Shown piece by piece: positions 53,258-61,287 of a stretch of DNA of 64,000 nucleotides. The notes under the pieces were generated by a model. That model saw nothing but the letters and a program-made list of their open reading frames with translations. It was not told the origin of the DNA and searched no databases. The translations under genes were made by a program, and so were the position numbers. How positions within the stretch are numbered: position 1 is the first letter of the stretch; each line of letters begins with the position of its first letter. Origin of the DNA: Cryomorpha ignava (GTDB lineage Bacteria > Bacteroidota > Bacteroidia > Flavobacteriales_D > Cryomorphaceae); NCBI RefSeq assembly GCF_010686655.1, contig NZ_JAAGVY010000019.1, positions 1-64,000 on the forward strand, read 5' to 3'.

Positions 53258-54310
53258 GTGAAGCGAATAGCTCGAAAGAATATTGGCGTTCTGCTTTTAT
53301 TGATCGCTCTGGCTATTCGCTTCATTTTTTCATTTTCAGAAGGAATATTTGAAACTGTTTATTTTAATGGTCTCTTTCCGGTAATTCGGAAAACACAGTC
53401 GGCACTTTCCTTTCTGTGGATTCTTCCGGGATACTACGCTTTGCTTATTCTGCTTATAGCCTGGTTTATCTGGCGCTTTCCGCGAAAGAAGAATTTTAGA
53501 TTGTTCCTTAAGCAATTACTCAATCTTATCTCTGGCATTGCAGCCGTTTTTTTACTTCTTTGGGGTTATAATTATGTCGATAAAGGATTTGCAAAGCGAA
53601 TAGAACTTCCCGAAACAGCAAAACTGATTGACATTAGTGAGCACTACCTCAGCACTATGGATTCGGCTATGATATACCGCAGAGCCGTGCCAGAGATTGG
53701 AACAGTTCAAAATATTGTGGAAATCAAAAATCTGCCCACAGATTCTGCGATTAACGAATGGGTAAAGAACGTGCTTCACGAATCGGGTTACCCCATAAAA
53801 TCAACTATTCGGGTACAACATATAAAACCATCGGGCACGCTTCGTAGAATCAACATTGCCGGTATTTACAATCCGTTTACAGGCGAGGCAAATTTAGACA
53901 ATGCCCTGCCTTCGCTTCCGCGAATTTTCACTACCGCTCATGAAATAGCCCATGGATACGGAGTTACAAGCGAAGCAGAGGCTAATTTTGTAGCATTTCT
54001 GGCTTGTTATAAAAGTGGTGATGCGCTTGGCAAATATGCGGCAGCGTATTCGTTGTGGCGGCAAATGGCCAGCGAAATCAATAAGACTTACCCACCAGAA
54101 TCGATAGAAATACTCGCTGCACAAATTCCCCCTCAACTATGGGACGATCGCCAGGCTATTTTAGAAAGCTACTATAAATACAAAGGCTATTTTCCAAATC
54201 TTAGTGACGCCCTAAACGATACCTATCTCAAGATACAGGGAATTGAAAAAGGGACAGACGATTACGATGGTTTCTTACAACTCTATTTCAGATGGCTGGA
54301 AACCCTTTAG
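53258..54310 (+). CDS. DUF3810 family putative metalloprotease
   Basis: The 350-residue protein starts with GTG at 53258 (an ATG two bases earlier reads straight into a stop). About three membrane helices lie in the first 110 residues, and the rest is probably periplasmic. It has an HExxH zinc motif, TAHEIAHGYGVTSEAEANFV (near 227-246), with the downstream Glu as possible third ligand, fitting the DUF3810 family. Substrate unknown. It follows the oligopeptidase by 5 bp. Confidence 0.88.
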   Translation: MKRIARKNIGVLLLLIALAIRFIFSFSEGIFETVYFNGLFPVIRKTQSALSFLWILPGYYALLILLIAWFIWRFPRKKNFRLFLKQLLNLISGIAAVFLLLWGYNYVDKGFAKRIELPETAKLIDISEHYLSTMDSAMIYRRAVPEIGTVQNIVEIKNLPTDSAINEWVKNVLHESGYPIKSTIRVQHIKPSGTLRRINIAGIYNPFTGEANLDNALPSLPRIFTTAHEIAHGYGVTSEAEANFVAFLACYKSGDALGKYAAAYSLWRQMASEINKTYPPESIEILAAQIPPQLWDDRQAILESYYKYKGYFPNLSDALNDTYLKIQGIEKGTDDYDGFLQLYFRWLETL

Positions 54311-54488
54311 AAAAAGGGATGGATATTAATTATTCCGCTTGGTCGCATTTCGCTCCGCCGCATTTGCAATGCTACGGAATGATTCGATCAAGTTCTTAAA
54401 TTTTTCCATACTCGAAAGTCTAAACCCGACATGGCTTTGCCGAAAAGCGTAATTCCGCAGCATCTCAGATGCAACGAACCTGAGGAAA

Positions 54489-54827
54489 ATGGCGTCGTTC
54501 GGGAAAAAAGTTAGAGAGTGCTGGGATACAAAAGGTATTTCTCAAAATGAACTCGCAAAGCTCATTGAAGCGCATCATTCCATTATTGGAAAGTACGAGC
54601 GCGACGAGGCCAGCCCGTCTATTGAAGCAGCTAAAAAGATTGCCGATACGCTTGGCGTTACGCTCGATGCGCTCGTAGGCGATGGCATAAATGCCGCTTT
54701 TGATAAAATTACACTTGCACGGATGCAGGCGGTTATGGAAATGGATGAAAGCAAGAAGAATGTCCTGATTGATCTCATTGATACATATATCCGAGATTAT
54801 AGAGCTAAAAAAGCGTATGCGTCATGA
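54489..54827 (+). CDS. XRE-family helix-turn-helix regulator
   Basis: The 112-residue protein has a Cro/C1-type HTH at about 5-62 (ISQNELAKLIEAHHSIIGKY, then SIEAAKKIADTLGVTLDALV) and a short helical C-terminal part that may dimerise. It could repress its own operon. The next gene, a small lipoprotein, overlaps it by 4 bp, so the two form a pair. It begins the accessory patch that also holds an RHS fragment. Confidence 0.9.
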   Translation: MASFGKKVRECWDTKGISQNELAKLIEAHHSIIGKYERDEASPSIEAAKKIADTLGVTLDALVGDGINAAFDKITLARMQAVMEMDESKKNVLIDLIDTYIRDYRAKKAYAS

Positions 54828-55258
54828 AGGCCAACTATACTAAGATATATATTTTGATGGCAATAATTCTTATAATGACATCATGTAACTATACTGCTGA
54901 AGAAAAGAAAGATGTCATTAATACTACAGAAGCAGAAGTTTATCAATCAAGACAAAATATTCTTACCACATTGGATTCTTCTGAAGTATTTTTTCATTAT
55001 ATAATTAAAAGAATTGAAAACCAACCAGATAGTTTAAGTGAGATTAAAAAGCAATTTGAAGTTGTTTCTCTAAAATTGGAAAAAGAAGTTTCAAAGGAAC
55101 TGAAAAAAATAAATAAACTCGGATTAGAAAACAAAATAACCAATTCAGAGGCAGATAAATGGTTGAATGACATTCAAGAATCTAAATCAATAGTAGCTTA
55201 CAAAAAAATCAAACATTTATTGGATTCTTTGGAGAGTTCGGAATCACAATCAGATTAA
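54824..55258 (+). CDS. Small AT-rich lipoprotein of unknown function
   Basis: The 144-residue protein has a lipoprotein signal (ILIMTSC, Cys21 or so, by the pattern) followed by a charged, helical and probably coiled region with no known domain. Base composition is visibly more AT-rich than its neighbours, a sign of recent arrival. The ATGA overlap with the XRE gene means coupled translation. An immunity or stress role would only be a guess. Confidence 0.75.
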   Translation: MKANYTKIYILMAIILIMTSCNYTAEEKKDVINTTEAEVYQSRQNILTTLDSSEVFFHYIIKRIENQPDSLSEIKKQFEVVSLKLEKEVSKELKKINKLGLENKITNSEADKWLNDIQESKSIVAYKKIKHLLDSLESSESQSD

Positions 55259-55260
55259 GG

Positions 55261-55449
55261 TTATTTTTTCTTTCTTCGTTTGGCCTGTATAAAAAATATT
55301 AATATTAGCAATACTCCGAGCGCAAATAAGGCCATTCCACCCCATAAATTTACAACCGGATCTGAAAAGGAATTTCGTTTAACCAATAAATATGATCCCG
55401 CTATGATAAAAGCACTTGCTTGATAAAGTAGGTAGAAATCGCCCTTCAT
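55261..55449 (-). CDS. Small two-helix membrane protein
   Basis: The 62-residue protein has two membrane helices (about 5-23 and 32-53) and a basic tail (QAKRRKKK). It lies 9 bp after the RHS tip gene and ends 2 bp from the convergent lipoprotein. Its position right behind an RHS C-terminus is where an immunity protein would be expected, but the sequence shows nothing specific. It could equally be unrelated. Confidence 0.6.
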   Translation of the reverse strand: MKGDFYLLYQASAFIIAGSYLLVKRNSFSDPVVNLWGGMALFALGVLLILIFFIQAKRRKKK

Positions 55450-55458
55450 TTAAGTAAG

Positions 55459-56271
55459 CTATTTATTTTCAGGTAGTTGATCATTGCTATTCGTTTGAGG
55501 CTGTGCTGAGTCATCGTCAGGGATCAAGTCAATAGCTTCCTTAACTCCAGATGAAATCACAGTTTTAGCTCCCCATTCCAAAACTCCTGAACTGGGAACC
55601 CAAGGTGTTATTACGGTTACAGTAGCTTTCATGATTCTTTTCCCATCATCAAAAGGTACCTTATCTGAGAATGATGGCTGTTTTTTCTCTAAACCTTCAT
55701 CAAATGAAAAGCCGTAAGGATGAAATTGTTCTTCTTCAGATAAAACATCAATACCACCTTGATCAAGTGCCGGAATGAATCCGACTCTATCTATTCTCTT
55801 ACTCAAACCTAAATACGTATTGCCAGCGCCCGCGCTAATCGAAGTTGCTGTGAAAACTACTGGGTCTACCATACCTTCTGCGAATGACTTAACAACTCCC
55901 ATTGTGGCTGAGCCAACTATTTGAGCATCTTCCATAAAATCTTCTGCTGTCTGTTTGATAATTAGAGTTGTACCATCATTTTCAAGATAATTTATGAAGC
56001 GTTCCCACTCCAAACCTTCCAATTCGACTCCGTCAATAACTCTATTTTCTGAAAATGCGTAAGGTGAATTATGTGGATAGTCCTTGAATAAAGGGTCAAT
56101 ACTCATGAATCTTCCAATTCGCGGATCATGCATACGATACTTATAATTCACAGAATTTCCAACGCCTTTAATTTCGTTGTCCATTTCTTGATTCTGAAAT
56201 CCGTAACGGTAGCTGTCAGCGTTGTAAGACCTTCCTGGCATGATCGCACCGAATGGATAGTAATTTCTTAC
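55459..56271 (-). pseudogene. Orphan RHS repeat-associated core with C-terminal tip
   Basis: From the ATG at 56241 there are 260 residues, but RHS homology extends upstream of it to a stop at 56272-56274: the DNA there reads RNYYPFGAI, the familiar YYPFG of the RHS core. The core follows (RYGFQNQEMDNEIKGVGNSV, YRMHDPRIGRFMSIDPL, SPYAFSENRVIDGVELEG). From about residue 80 a variable tip region starts, with Gly/Ala-rich hydrophobic stretches and no toxin motif I know. RHS proteins normally carry over a thousand residues before this core; none are present. It is therefore a remnant or a spare C-terminal cassette. Confidence 0.75.
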
Positions 56272-56292
56272 TTACCTAATCGTAACTTTCTA

Positions 56293-57396
56293 TCAATAAC
56301 GTATATTCAACGCTGTGCGATTTCCGGAATACACTTTCCCGTCTATTCCAACCGCGCGATAAGTTACAAAGTACATCGCTCCAACCTGTCCATGCACGGC
56401 CTGATCAAAATTCCACTCGCGATTTATGTCACGCGATTCAAAAACCTTTTTATCATTCTGATCAGTAATGACCATGTAAAACTCGGATATGTTTAACGCT
56501 CCACTTATTTTATATGTATCGTTTTTACCATCACCATTTGGCGTAAAGGTATTCTGAATGTAAAATTTAGAACCTTCTTTTACAGTTATTTGGACATAAT
56601 CTTCTGCAATTTCACCTTCCTCATTTTCTACCGAAAGGTAAACTGTATAAATTCCCGGTTCGTCAAAAATCACTTCGGGAGCTTTATCAAAAGATTCGGT
56701 CATGTATCCAAATTCCCAATAGTACCTTTCTCCCTGACCTTTGTTATCAAAATGTACCGTAAGCGGCGCATATCCCGAAATTCTATCAGCCATTATCTGG
56801 GCTTTTGGTGCCGGCACATTGGGGCTTTGAGTTGCAGCTTTGCCTTCTTTTGCAGAACTTCTGGAAGCTAACTTACGCGCGCTCTGCTTTTCTGAATTTC
56901 GCGAATCTATTTCAGCATCGGTATTGGCACTTATAGGTTCAAATGTTAACACTTCGCGAGTCGCAACTTCAGAATTTGAATTGTTTTGAACTTCAGATTT
57001 CTCTGTCGCTGCTTGTGGTGAATCATTTACCAATTCAGATTTTTCTACCACTTCAACACTTGCACTTGCAGGTGTCTCGTTTTCTTTTTGAACAACTGTT
57101 ACCGGCGATTTGCGCTCTGTAACTGTCTCTGGTTTTAATAATTCGACCCCTTGTTCAACTGAATAGCGCCGCACATTCTCATGACCGCTATAAAGCGCCA
57201 GAGAAATGAACATAGCCGCCCCGACAATAATTCCAACCACAAAACCCGCATTTGAAAACGGGGCTGCATTTTGAACAGGCAATCCGGCTGGCGATTTAAT
57301 CCCCGCCCGAATAGCATCCCACGATCCTACAGGCACTTCTGCCTGAGTGGTACGTAGTCGTTTTCCTATTTCTATTTCAAATTTATCTTTAATCAC
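56293..57396 (-). CDS. Membrane-anchored PKD-domain protein with gliding-motility-type C-terminus, likely anti-sigma-type partner
   Basis: The 367-residue protein has a cytoplasmic N-terminus of about 48 residues (KFEIEIGKRLRTTQAEVPVG, then SWDAI), like that of Bacteroidota proteins encoded behind ECF sigma factors. One membrane helix follows (about 50-70), then a Ser/Glu-rich linker, a PKD domain (about 197-275, YAPLTVHFDNKGQG, EPGIYTVYLSVEN), and a CHU_C/gliding-motility C-terminal domain (FTPNGDGKNDTYKI). It overlaps the sigma factor gene by 8 bp. An anti-sigma role is inferred from this context and the N-terminus. Confidence 0.82.
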   Translation of the reverse strand: MIKDKFEIEIGKRLRTTQAEVPVGSWDAIRAGIKSPAGLPVQNAAPFSNAGFVVGIIVGAAMFISLALYSGHENVRRYSVEQGVELLKPETVTERKSPVTVVQKENETPASASVEVVEKSELVNDSPQAATEKSEVQNNSNSEVATREVLTFEPISANTDAEIDSRNSEKQSARKLASRSSAKEGKAATQSPNVPAPKAQIMADRISGYAPLTVHFDNKGQGERYYWEFGYMTESFDKAPEVIFDEPGIYTVYLSVENEEGEIAEDYVQITVKEGSKFYIQNTFTPNGDGKNDTYKISGALNISEFYMVITDQNDKKVFESRDINREWNFDQAVHGQVGAMYFVTYRAVGIDGKVYSGNRTALNIRY

Positions 57397-57976
57397 TTAC
57401 TGATTTATTTAATTCTTCTTCTATCAAATTTCTCATATAGGCTTTCGCCTTTCTATACTGGGTTTTAGAGGTGCTTTCAGTAATTCCGAGCTGCTCTGCA
57501 ATCTCTTTATGACTGTAATCTTCAACCACATACATATTAAAAACTGTTCTATATCCGGTAGGCATTGTTTCAATTAAAGCCGTGAGTTTTTCATTAGTTA
57601 ATTCATTCTCATCGTCATTAAAAAGCTCAAACTCCGTCTCGTGCTCATATTTAAATTCTACCTGATATGACTCTTCGTGAACTTTTTCACGCTTATTTTT
57701 GCGAATTTGGTCAAGTGCATTATTGGCAATTGTTCGTCTGATCCAGGCTCCCAATGGCCCTTTGCCATTATACATGTCCAGTTTTTGAAACACTTTTATA
57801 AATCCATCCTGAAACATGTCCCGGGCTTCTTCATAATCTCTGCCATAACGCAGACAAAGTGCCATCATCTGGCCAGAGTACTGATCAAACAGTTGTGCTT
57901 GTGCCTTTTCATTGCCGGTAAGGCAAGCTTCTGCCAACTGCATGTCTTCCACTTCGCTTTTTGTTCCTTTTTTCAT
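57389..57976 (-). CDS. ECF-type RNA polymerase sigma factor
   Basis: The 195-residue protein has region 2 (AQLFDQYSGQMMALCLRYGR and DMFQDGFIKVFQKLDMYNG) and region 4 (TGYRTVFNMYVVEDYSHKEI and AEQLGITESTSKTQYRKAKA), as in group 4 sigma factors of Bacteroidota. It should direct transcription of its own operon and unknown others, with the membrane PKD protein as partner. A perfect TAGCTTTG box lies just upstream. Confidence 0.94.
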   Translation of the reverse strand: MKKGTKSEVEDMQLAEACLTGNEKAQAQLFDQYSGQMMALCLRYGRDYEEARDMFQDGFIKVFQKLDMYNGKGPLGAWIRRTIANNALDQIRKNKREKVHEESYQVEFKYEHETEFELFNDDENELTNEKLTALIETMPTGYRTVFNMYVVEDYSHKEIAEQLGITESTSKTQYRKAKAYMRNLIEEELNKSVSD

Positions 57977-57986
57977 TATGACTCCA

Positions 57987-57994
57987 CAAAGCTA
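57987..57994 (-). promoter_or_regulatory. Candidate -7 box for the sigma factor operon (TAGCTTTG)
   Basis: Reverse complement gives an exact TAnnTTTG match 11 bp before the sigma factor ATG. A TTG lies at 58008-58010 (minus strand), closer than the usual -33 spacing. The leader would be very short. Confidence 0.35.
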
Positions 57995-58099
57995 AAGAAG
58001 TTGTCTGCAATTCGGCCGGTTTCGAAATTCTAAATTTACGCTTGTAAATCAGAATTAGATATTCCGTTATAAAAAATGAAATAAGATTTCGTGTGTACT

Positions 58100-59371
58100 T
58101 TATTCCTTTCGTTTATATGGCCTGATTATCAACCTGATATCTCGATTATAACTAAAGAAATTGATCATCCAGTTAAAGAACACCACTACCCGGTTTCTGA
58201 AACCCACAAGTGCTATCAGATGTACAAAAGTCCAAATAAACCAGGCCAGGGTACCTTGTGTTTTATAATGTGGCAAATCTGCCACTGCTCTTGATCGGCC
58301 TATGGTAGCGAGCGATCCCTGATCCTTATACTTAAATGGCTTCATAGCTTTACCACGAACCAGACTGCTCAAATTTTTGGCAAGAAGTTTTCCTTGCTGA
58401 ATGGCGGGTTGAGCAACTTGTGGGTGCCCTTTCGGGAAATCTTTAGTCTCCATATAAGCCAGATCGCCCAATACGTAAAGCCCTTCATAAGCTTCCACCT
58501 GGTTAAAGTGATTTACTTTTATGCGATTTCCCTTCACAAGGTTAGCTGCCGGAATCCCATCAAGCGGCTGGCATTTCACACCAGCAGCCCAAATGAGTGT
58601 TTGCGTAAGCATGGGCTTGCCGGAAGTGACAATCGTTTTACCATCGTAATCTTTTACCATGGTATTGAGCCAAACGTTTACGCCGAGCGTCTCCAAATAT
58701 TGCAGCGCTTTTTTAGAAGCTTCTTCCGAAAATGGAGGCAAAACACGCTCTGTACCTTCCACCAGGTGGATGCTCATACGTCTGAAATCCAGATCGGGAT
58801 AGTCTGTGGGGAGAACATGTTTTTTCAATTCAGCTATCGCACCCGCCAGCTCAACACCGGTAGGGCCACCGCCTACAATTACCACATTCATTAAGCTCTC
58901 GCGCTCTTTTAAATCATCGGTTAAAAGTGCAGCTTCAAAATTTTGCAAGATAAGGGAGCGGATGTTAAGTGCTTCAGGAACGAATTTCATTCCCATGGCG
59001 CGCTTTTCAATCTCTTCGTTTCCGAAAAAATTGGTGACTGTGCCCGTGGCGAGTACCAGATGGTCGTACTCCAACTCGCCAATTGTGGTACGTAGACATT
59101 TCTTTTCAGGAAATACCTCAAGCACCTCCGTCATGCGGAAGTAGAAATTTGGAATTTTATTAAATATTTTTCGAAGTGGGTATGCAATGCTATCAGGCTC
59201 AAGCCCCGCCGTAGCCACTTGATAGAGTAATGGCTGAAACGTGTGATAGTTATGCCGGTCTATGAGTACAATCTGAAACTTATCATGGCGCAGGTTTTTG
59301 CAAAATTTGAGTCCGGCAAAGCCTCCTCCCACAACTACTACTCTTGGCAAACTGGTATCTGAAATATTCAT
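58100..59371 (-). CDS. Type II NADH:quinone oxidoreductase (NDH-2)
   Basis: NDH-2 passes electrons from NADH to quinone without pumping protons. The 423-residue protein has two dinucleotide-binding motifs: VVVVGGGFAGLKFCKNL (near 10-26, FAD) and VVIVGGGPTGVELAGAIAEL (near 163-182, NAD). Also seen are the NYHTFQPLLYQVATAGL region and the C-terminal FAD motif YVLGDLAYME. The tail has a hydrophobic stretch (about 370-400) for membrane attachment. It is transcribed alone, with a TAATTTTG box 17 bp upstream of the ATG. Confidence 0.94.
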   Translation of the reverse strand: MNISDTSLPRVVVVGGGFAGLKFCKNLRHDKFQIVLIDRHNYHTFQPLLYQVATAGLEPDSIAYPLRKIFNKIPNFYFRMTEVLEVFPEKKCLRTTIGELEYDHLVLATGTVTNFFGNEEIEKRAMGMKFVPEALNIRSLILQNFEAALLTDDLKERESLMNVVIVGGGPTGVELAGAIAELKKHVLPTDYPDLDFRRMSIHLVEGTERVLPPFSEEASKKALQYLETLGVNVWLNTMVKDYDGKTIVTSGKPMLTQTLIWAAGVKCQPLDGIPAANLVKGNRIKVNHFNQVEAYEGLYVLGDLAYMETKDFPKGHPQVAQPAIQQGKLLAKNLSSLVRGKAMKPFKYKDQGSLATIGRSRAVADLPHYKTQGTLAWFIWTFVHLIALVGFRNRVVVFFNWMINFFSYNRDIRLIIRPYKRKE

Positions 59372-59387
59372 AGATGAAATTCTCCGA

Positions 59388-59395
59388 CAAAATTA
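59388..59395 (-). promoter_or_regulatory. Candidate -7 box for the NDH-2 gene (TAATTTTG)
   Basis: Exact TAnnTTTG match on the minus strand, 17 bp before the NDH-2 ATG. No further element could be assigned. Confidence 0.35.
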
Positions 59396-59528
59396 ACATT
59401 TTGAAAGAGAGTAGGCTGGAAAACTGTGGTATATGAAGTTAAATTAAGTGATTAAATCAGGAAAAAGACTGTCTATTGAAAAGGTAAAGCGGTTATTATT
59501 CATCTCTTGCAAATCAATCATTAAATAA

Positions 59529-59541
59529 TAGCTTTACAAGA
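59529..59541 (+). promoter_or_regulatory. Promoter-like element before the Mpo1-like gene (TAGCTTTACAAGA)
   Basis: TAGCTTTA matches TAnnTTTG at seven of eight positions, 28 bp before the start. The whole 13-base string is identical to the one before grpE (6547-6559). Confidence 0.3.
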
Positions 59542-59563
59542 ATAAACCCTGCAAGGCAATTTT

Positions 59564-59878
59564 ATGGAAGAAGAATACAAATCGTTCGAGGCTTTTTATC
59601 CTTACTATTTGCGCGAGCATAGAAAAAAGGGCACACGAATAATGCATTTTTTTGGAACCACGTTGGTTTTTTGTTGGCTCATTCTCGCTGCAGTTTTTCT
59701 CAATCCATGGTTTATTCTTTACGCTGCCATCAGCGGTTATTTCTTCGCCTGGGTAGGACACTTTTTTATTGAGAAAAACAAACCTGCAACTTTCAAGTAC
59801 CCTTGGTGGTCGTTGAAAAGCGATTTTAAATTATATTTTGAAATGCTTTCGGGTAAAGAAAAATTTACCGGTAAATAA
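59564..59878 (+). CDS. Mpo1-like (DUF962) membrane protein
   Basis: The 104-residue protein has two membrane helices and the family pattern: FYPYYLREHRKKGTRIMHFF (11-30) and GYFFAWVGHFFIEKNKPATF (57-76), with conserved His residues. Yeast Mpo1 is an iron-dependent dioxygenase in phytosphingosine breakdown; whether the bacterial relatives share the activity is not known here. It stands alone between divergent and convergent neighbours. Confidence 0.9.
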   Translation: MEEEYKSFEAFYPYYLREHRKKGTRIMHFFGTTLVFCWLILAAVFLNPWFILYAAISGYFFAWVGHFFIEKNKPATFKYPWWSLKSDFKLYFEMLSGKEKFTGK

Positions 59879-59938
59879 AAAACCACGCTATTACACGTGG
59901 CCTTATCAATTCCATTAAAAAAATTTAAAGTGCTTCTA

Positions 59939-61267
59939 TCACTTTTTCAATTTTTCCATCTTTACCGGCTGCAAAAAGAATTCGGGTTTTACTAAGGCTT
60001 CTTTACCGAGGTAAGTCCAGTAAATTTGATCGCCATATTTCTGCATAATGGCATTTAGATCAGACACATCGGTCTCCAGAATCTCTTTGGTGTAGGTGTC
60101 CATTTTCTCCCAGCCGCCGTTCATTTCATTCACGCCAAGCCCCATAGCGATTGAGCTATTTGTTTCCTGACCCATATAATAACGTGTAAGATAAGATTGC
60201 TTTTTACCGGCGAGTTCCTTTTCGGTAAAACCGTCCTTTTTCACCTTGTTAATCTCATCTACCATTACCTGCAAGCTCTGCTCTGGATCGGTAGTAGAAA
60301 TATAAACTATGTTCATCGGGTGAGCCATATTTCCTGTTCGCGATGCCGCGGGCGCGTAACTCAAGCTGCGCTTAGTGCGCAATTCTTCAAAAAAGCGATC
60401 GCCAAGAATGCTCATTGCGAGATCATTTTCAACAGCTTCTTCTGTACCACGCTTTGGCGCATCAAAAATTCCAAGAATATAATTGGTTTCGAGCTCTCTG
60501 TTTTCTACAGACAGGCCTTCCTTAACTTGAGAATCGTTCTGTGCAACAGCTGCCGGTTTGCCCTTTGGCAAATTTGCCAGAGATTCAGTAATTTTCTTTT
60601 TCAGGTCTTCTACGCTGATATCACCCACAACTACCAAAAACACATTGTCTTTTACAACAACCTTATTATAATGCTTTTTTAAGTCTTCGATAGTAAGTGC
60701 TTCCAAACTTCCGGGAGTTCCATCCGGAATATTTGCATAATTGGTTCCACTCCATGCATTTTCAAAAGCAATGTTTCTCAAGTGAGCATCAGCATTGGTT
60801 TTTGACTGCTTGCTCGCAGTAACCATTTGGTTTTGAAGAATAGTAAATTCCTCTGGTCTCCAAGCCGGATTCACAATCGCATCTGAAAAAAGTTTCCAAG
60901 ATTCATCCCAGTAAATTTTAACGCAATTGAGCGACATAGTTCCGTAATCGTAACCCGAATTTGCAGACATCTGCGCTCCAACAGCTTCTGCTGCTAAATT
61001 AAAAGCATCATTGGTCATATCTGTCGGCCCTGATTGCATAACCAGTGAAAGCGCAAGTGATTCAACACCCTCTTTACTTTTATCATAACCCGAAGTACCG
61101 CCTTTTACGAATAAGCGTGCGCTTACAGTCCCTTTCACCGATTCGCGCAAAATCACTTTCAAGCCGTTTACTTCAAATTCGGTTGTTTTTGGTTCGGACT
61201 CCGCATTTGCGCTTATCACGCCGATAAGCATAATAAGCGTTAAGAATCCTGTTTTAAATTTCATCAT
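59939..61267 (-). CDS. Secreted M16 peptidase-like protein, non-catalytic subunit
   Basis: The 442-residue protein has a signal peptide (about 1-23, ending ANAE), so it works outside the cytoplasm. The zinc motif is missing (GVESLALSLVMQSG aligns at the HxxEH place), while the Arg/Tyr substrate element is present (FFEELRTKRSLSYAP). Its partner upstream has the zinc site but no such element. The two are 20 bp apart and should form one heterodimeric peptidase in the periplasm. Confidence 0.9.
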   Translation of the reverse strand: MMKFKTGFLTLIMLIGVISANAESEPKTTEFEVNGLKVILRESVKGTVSARLFVKGGTSGYDKSKEGVESLALSLVMQSGPTDMTNDAFNLAAEAVGAQMSANSGYDYGTMSLNCVKIYWDESWKLFSDAIVNPAWRPEEFTILQNQMVTASKQSKTNADAHLRNIAFENAWSGTNYANIPDGTPGSLEALTIEDLKKHYNKVVVKDNVFLVVVGDISVEDLKKKITESLANLPKGKPAAVAQNDSQVKEGLSVENRELETNYILGIFDAPKRGTEEAVENDLAMSILGDRFFEELRTKRSLSYAPAASRTGNMAHPMNIVYISTTDPEQSLQVMVDEINKVKKDGFTEKELAGKKQSYLTRYYMGQETNSSIAMGLGVNEMNGGWEKMDTYTKEILETDVSDLNAIMQKYGDQIYWTYLGKEALVKPEFFLQPVKMEKLKK

Positions 61268-61287
61268 TTTAGTAAGGTTTTAAAAAA

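Noticed and set aside
59883-59902. Hairpin CCACG...CGTGG after the Mpo1-like gene as terminator
   Set aside because: Five-base stem and no T tract after it; too weak to call.
60197-60682. 161-codon plus-strand frame
   Set aside because: Antisense to the M16 gene, which is well supported; sequence is rich in residues typical of shadow frames.
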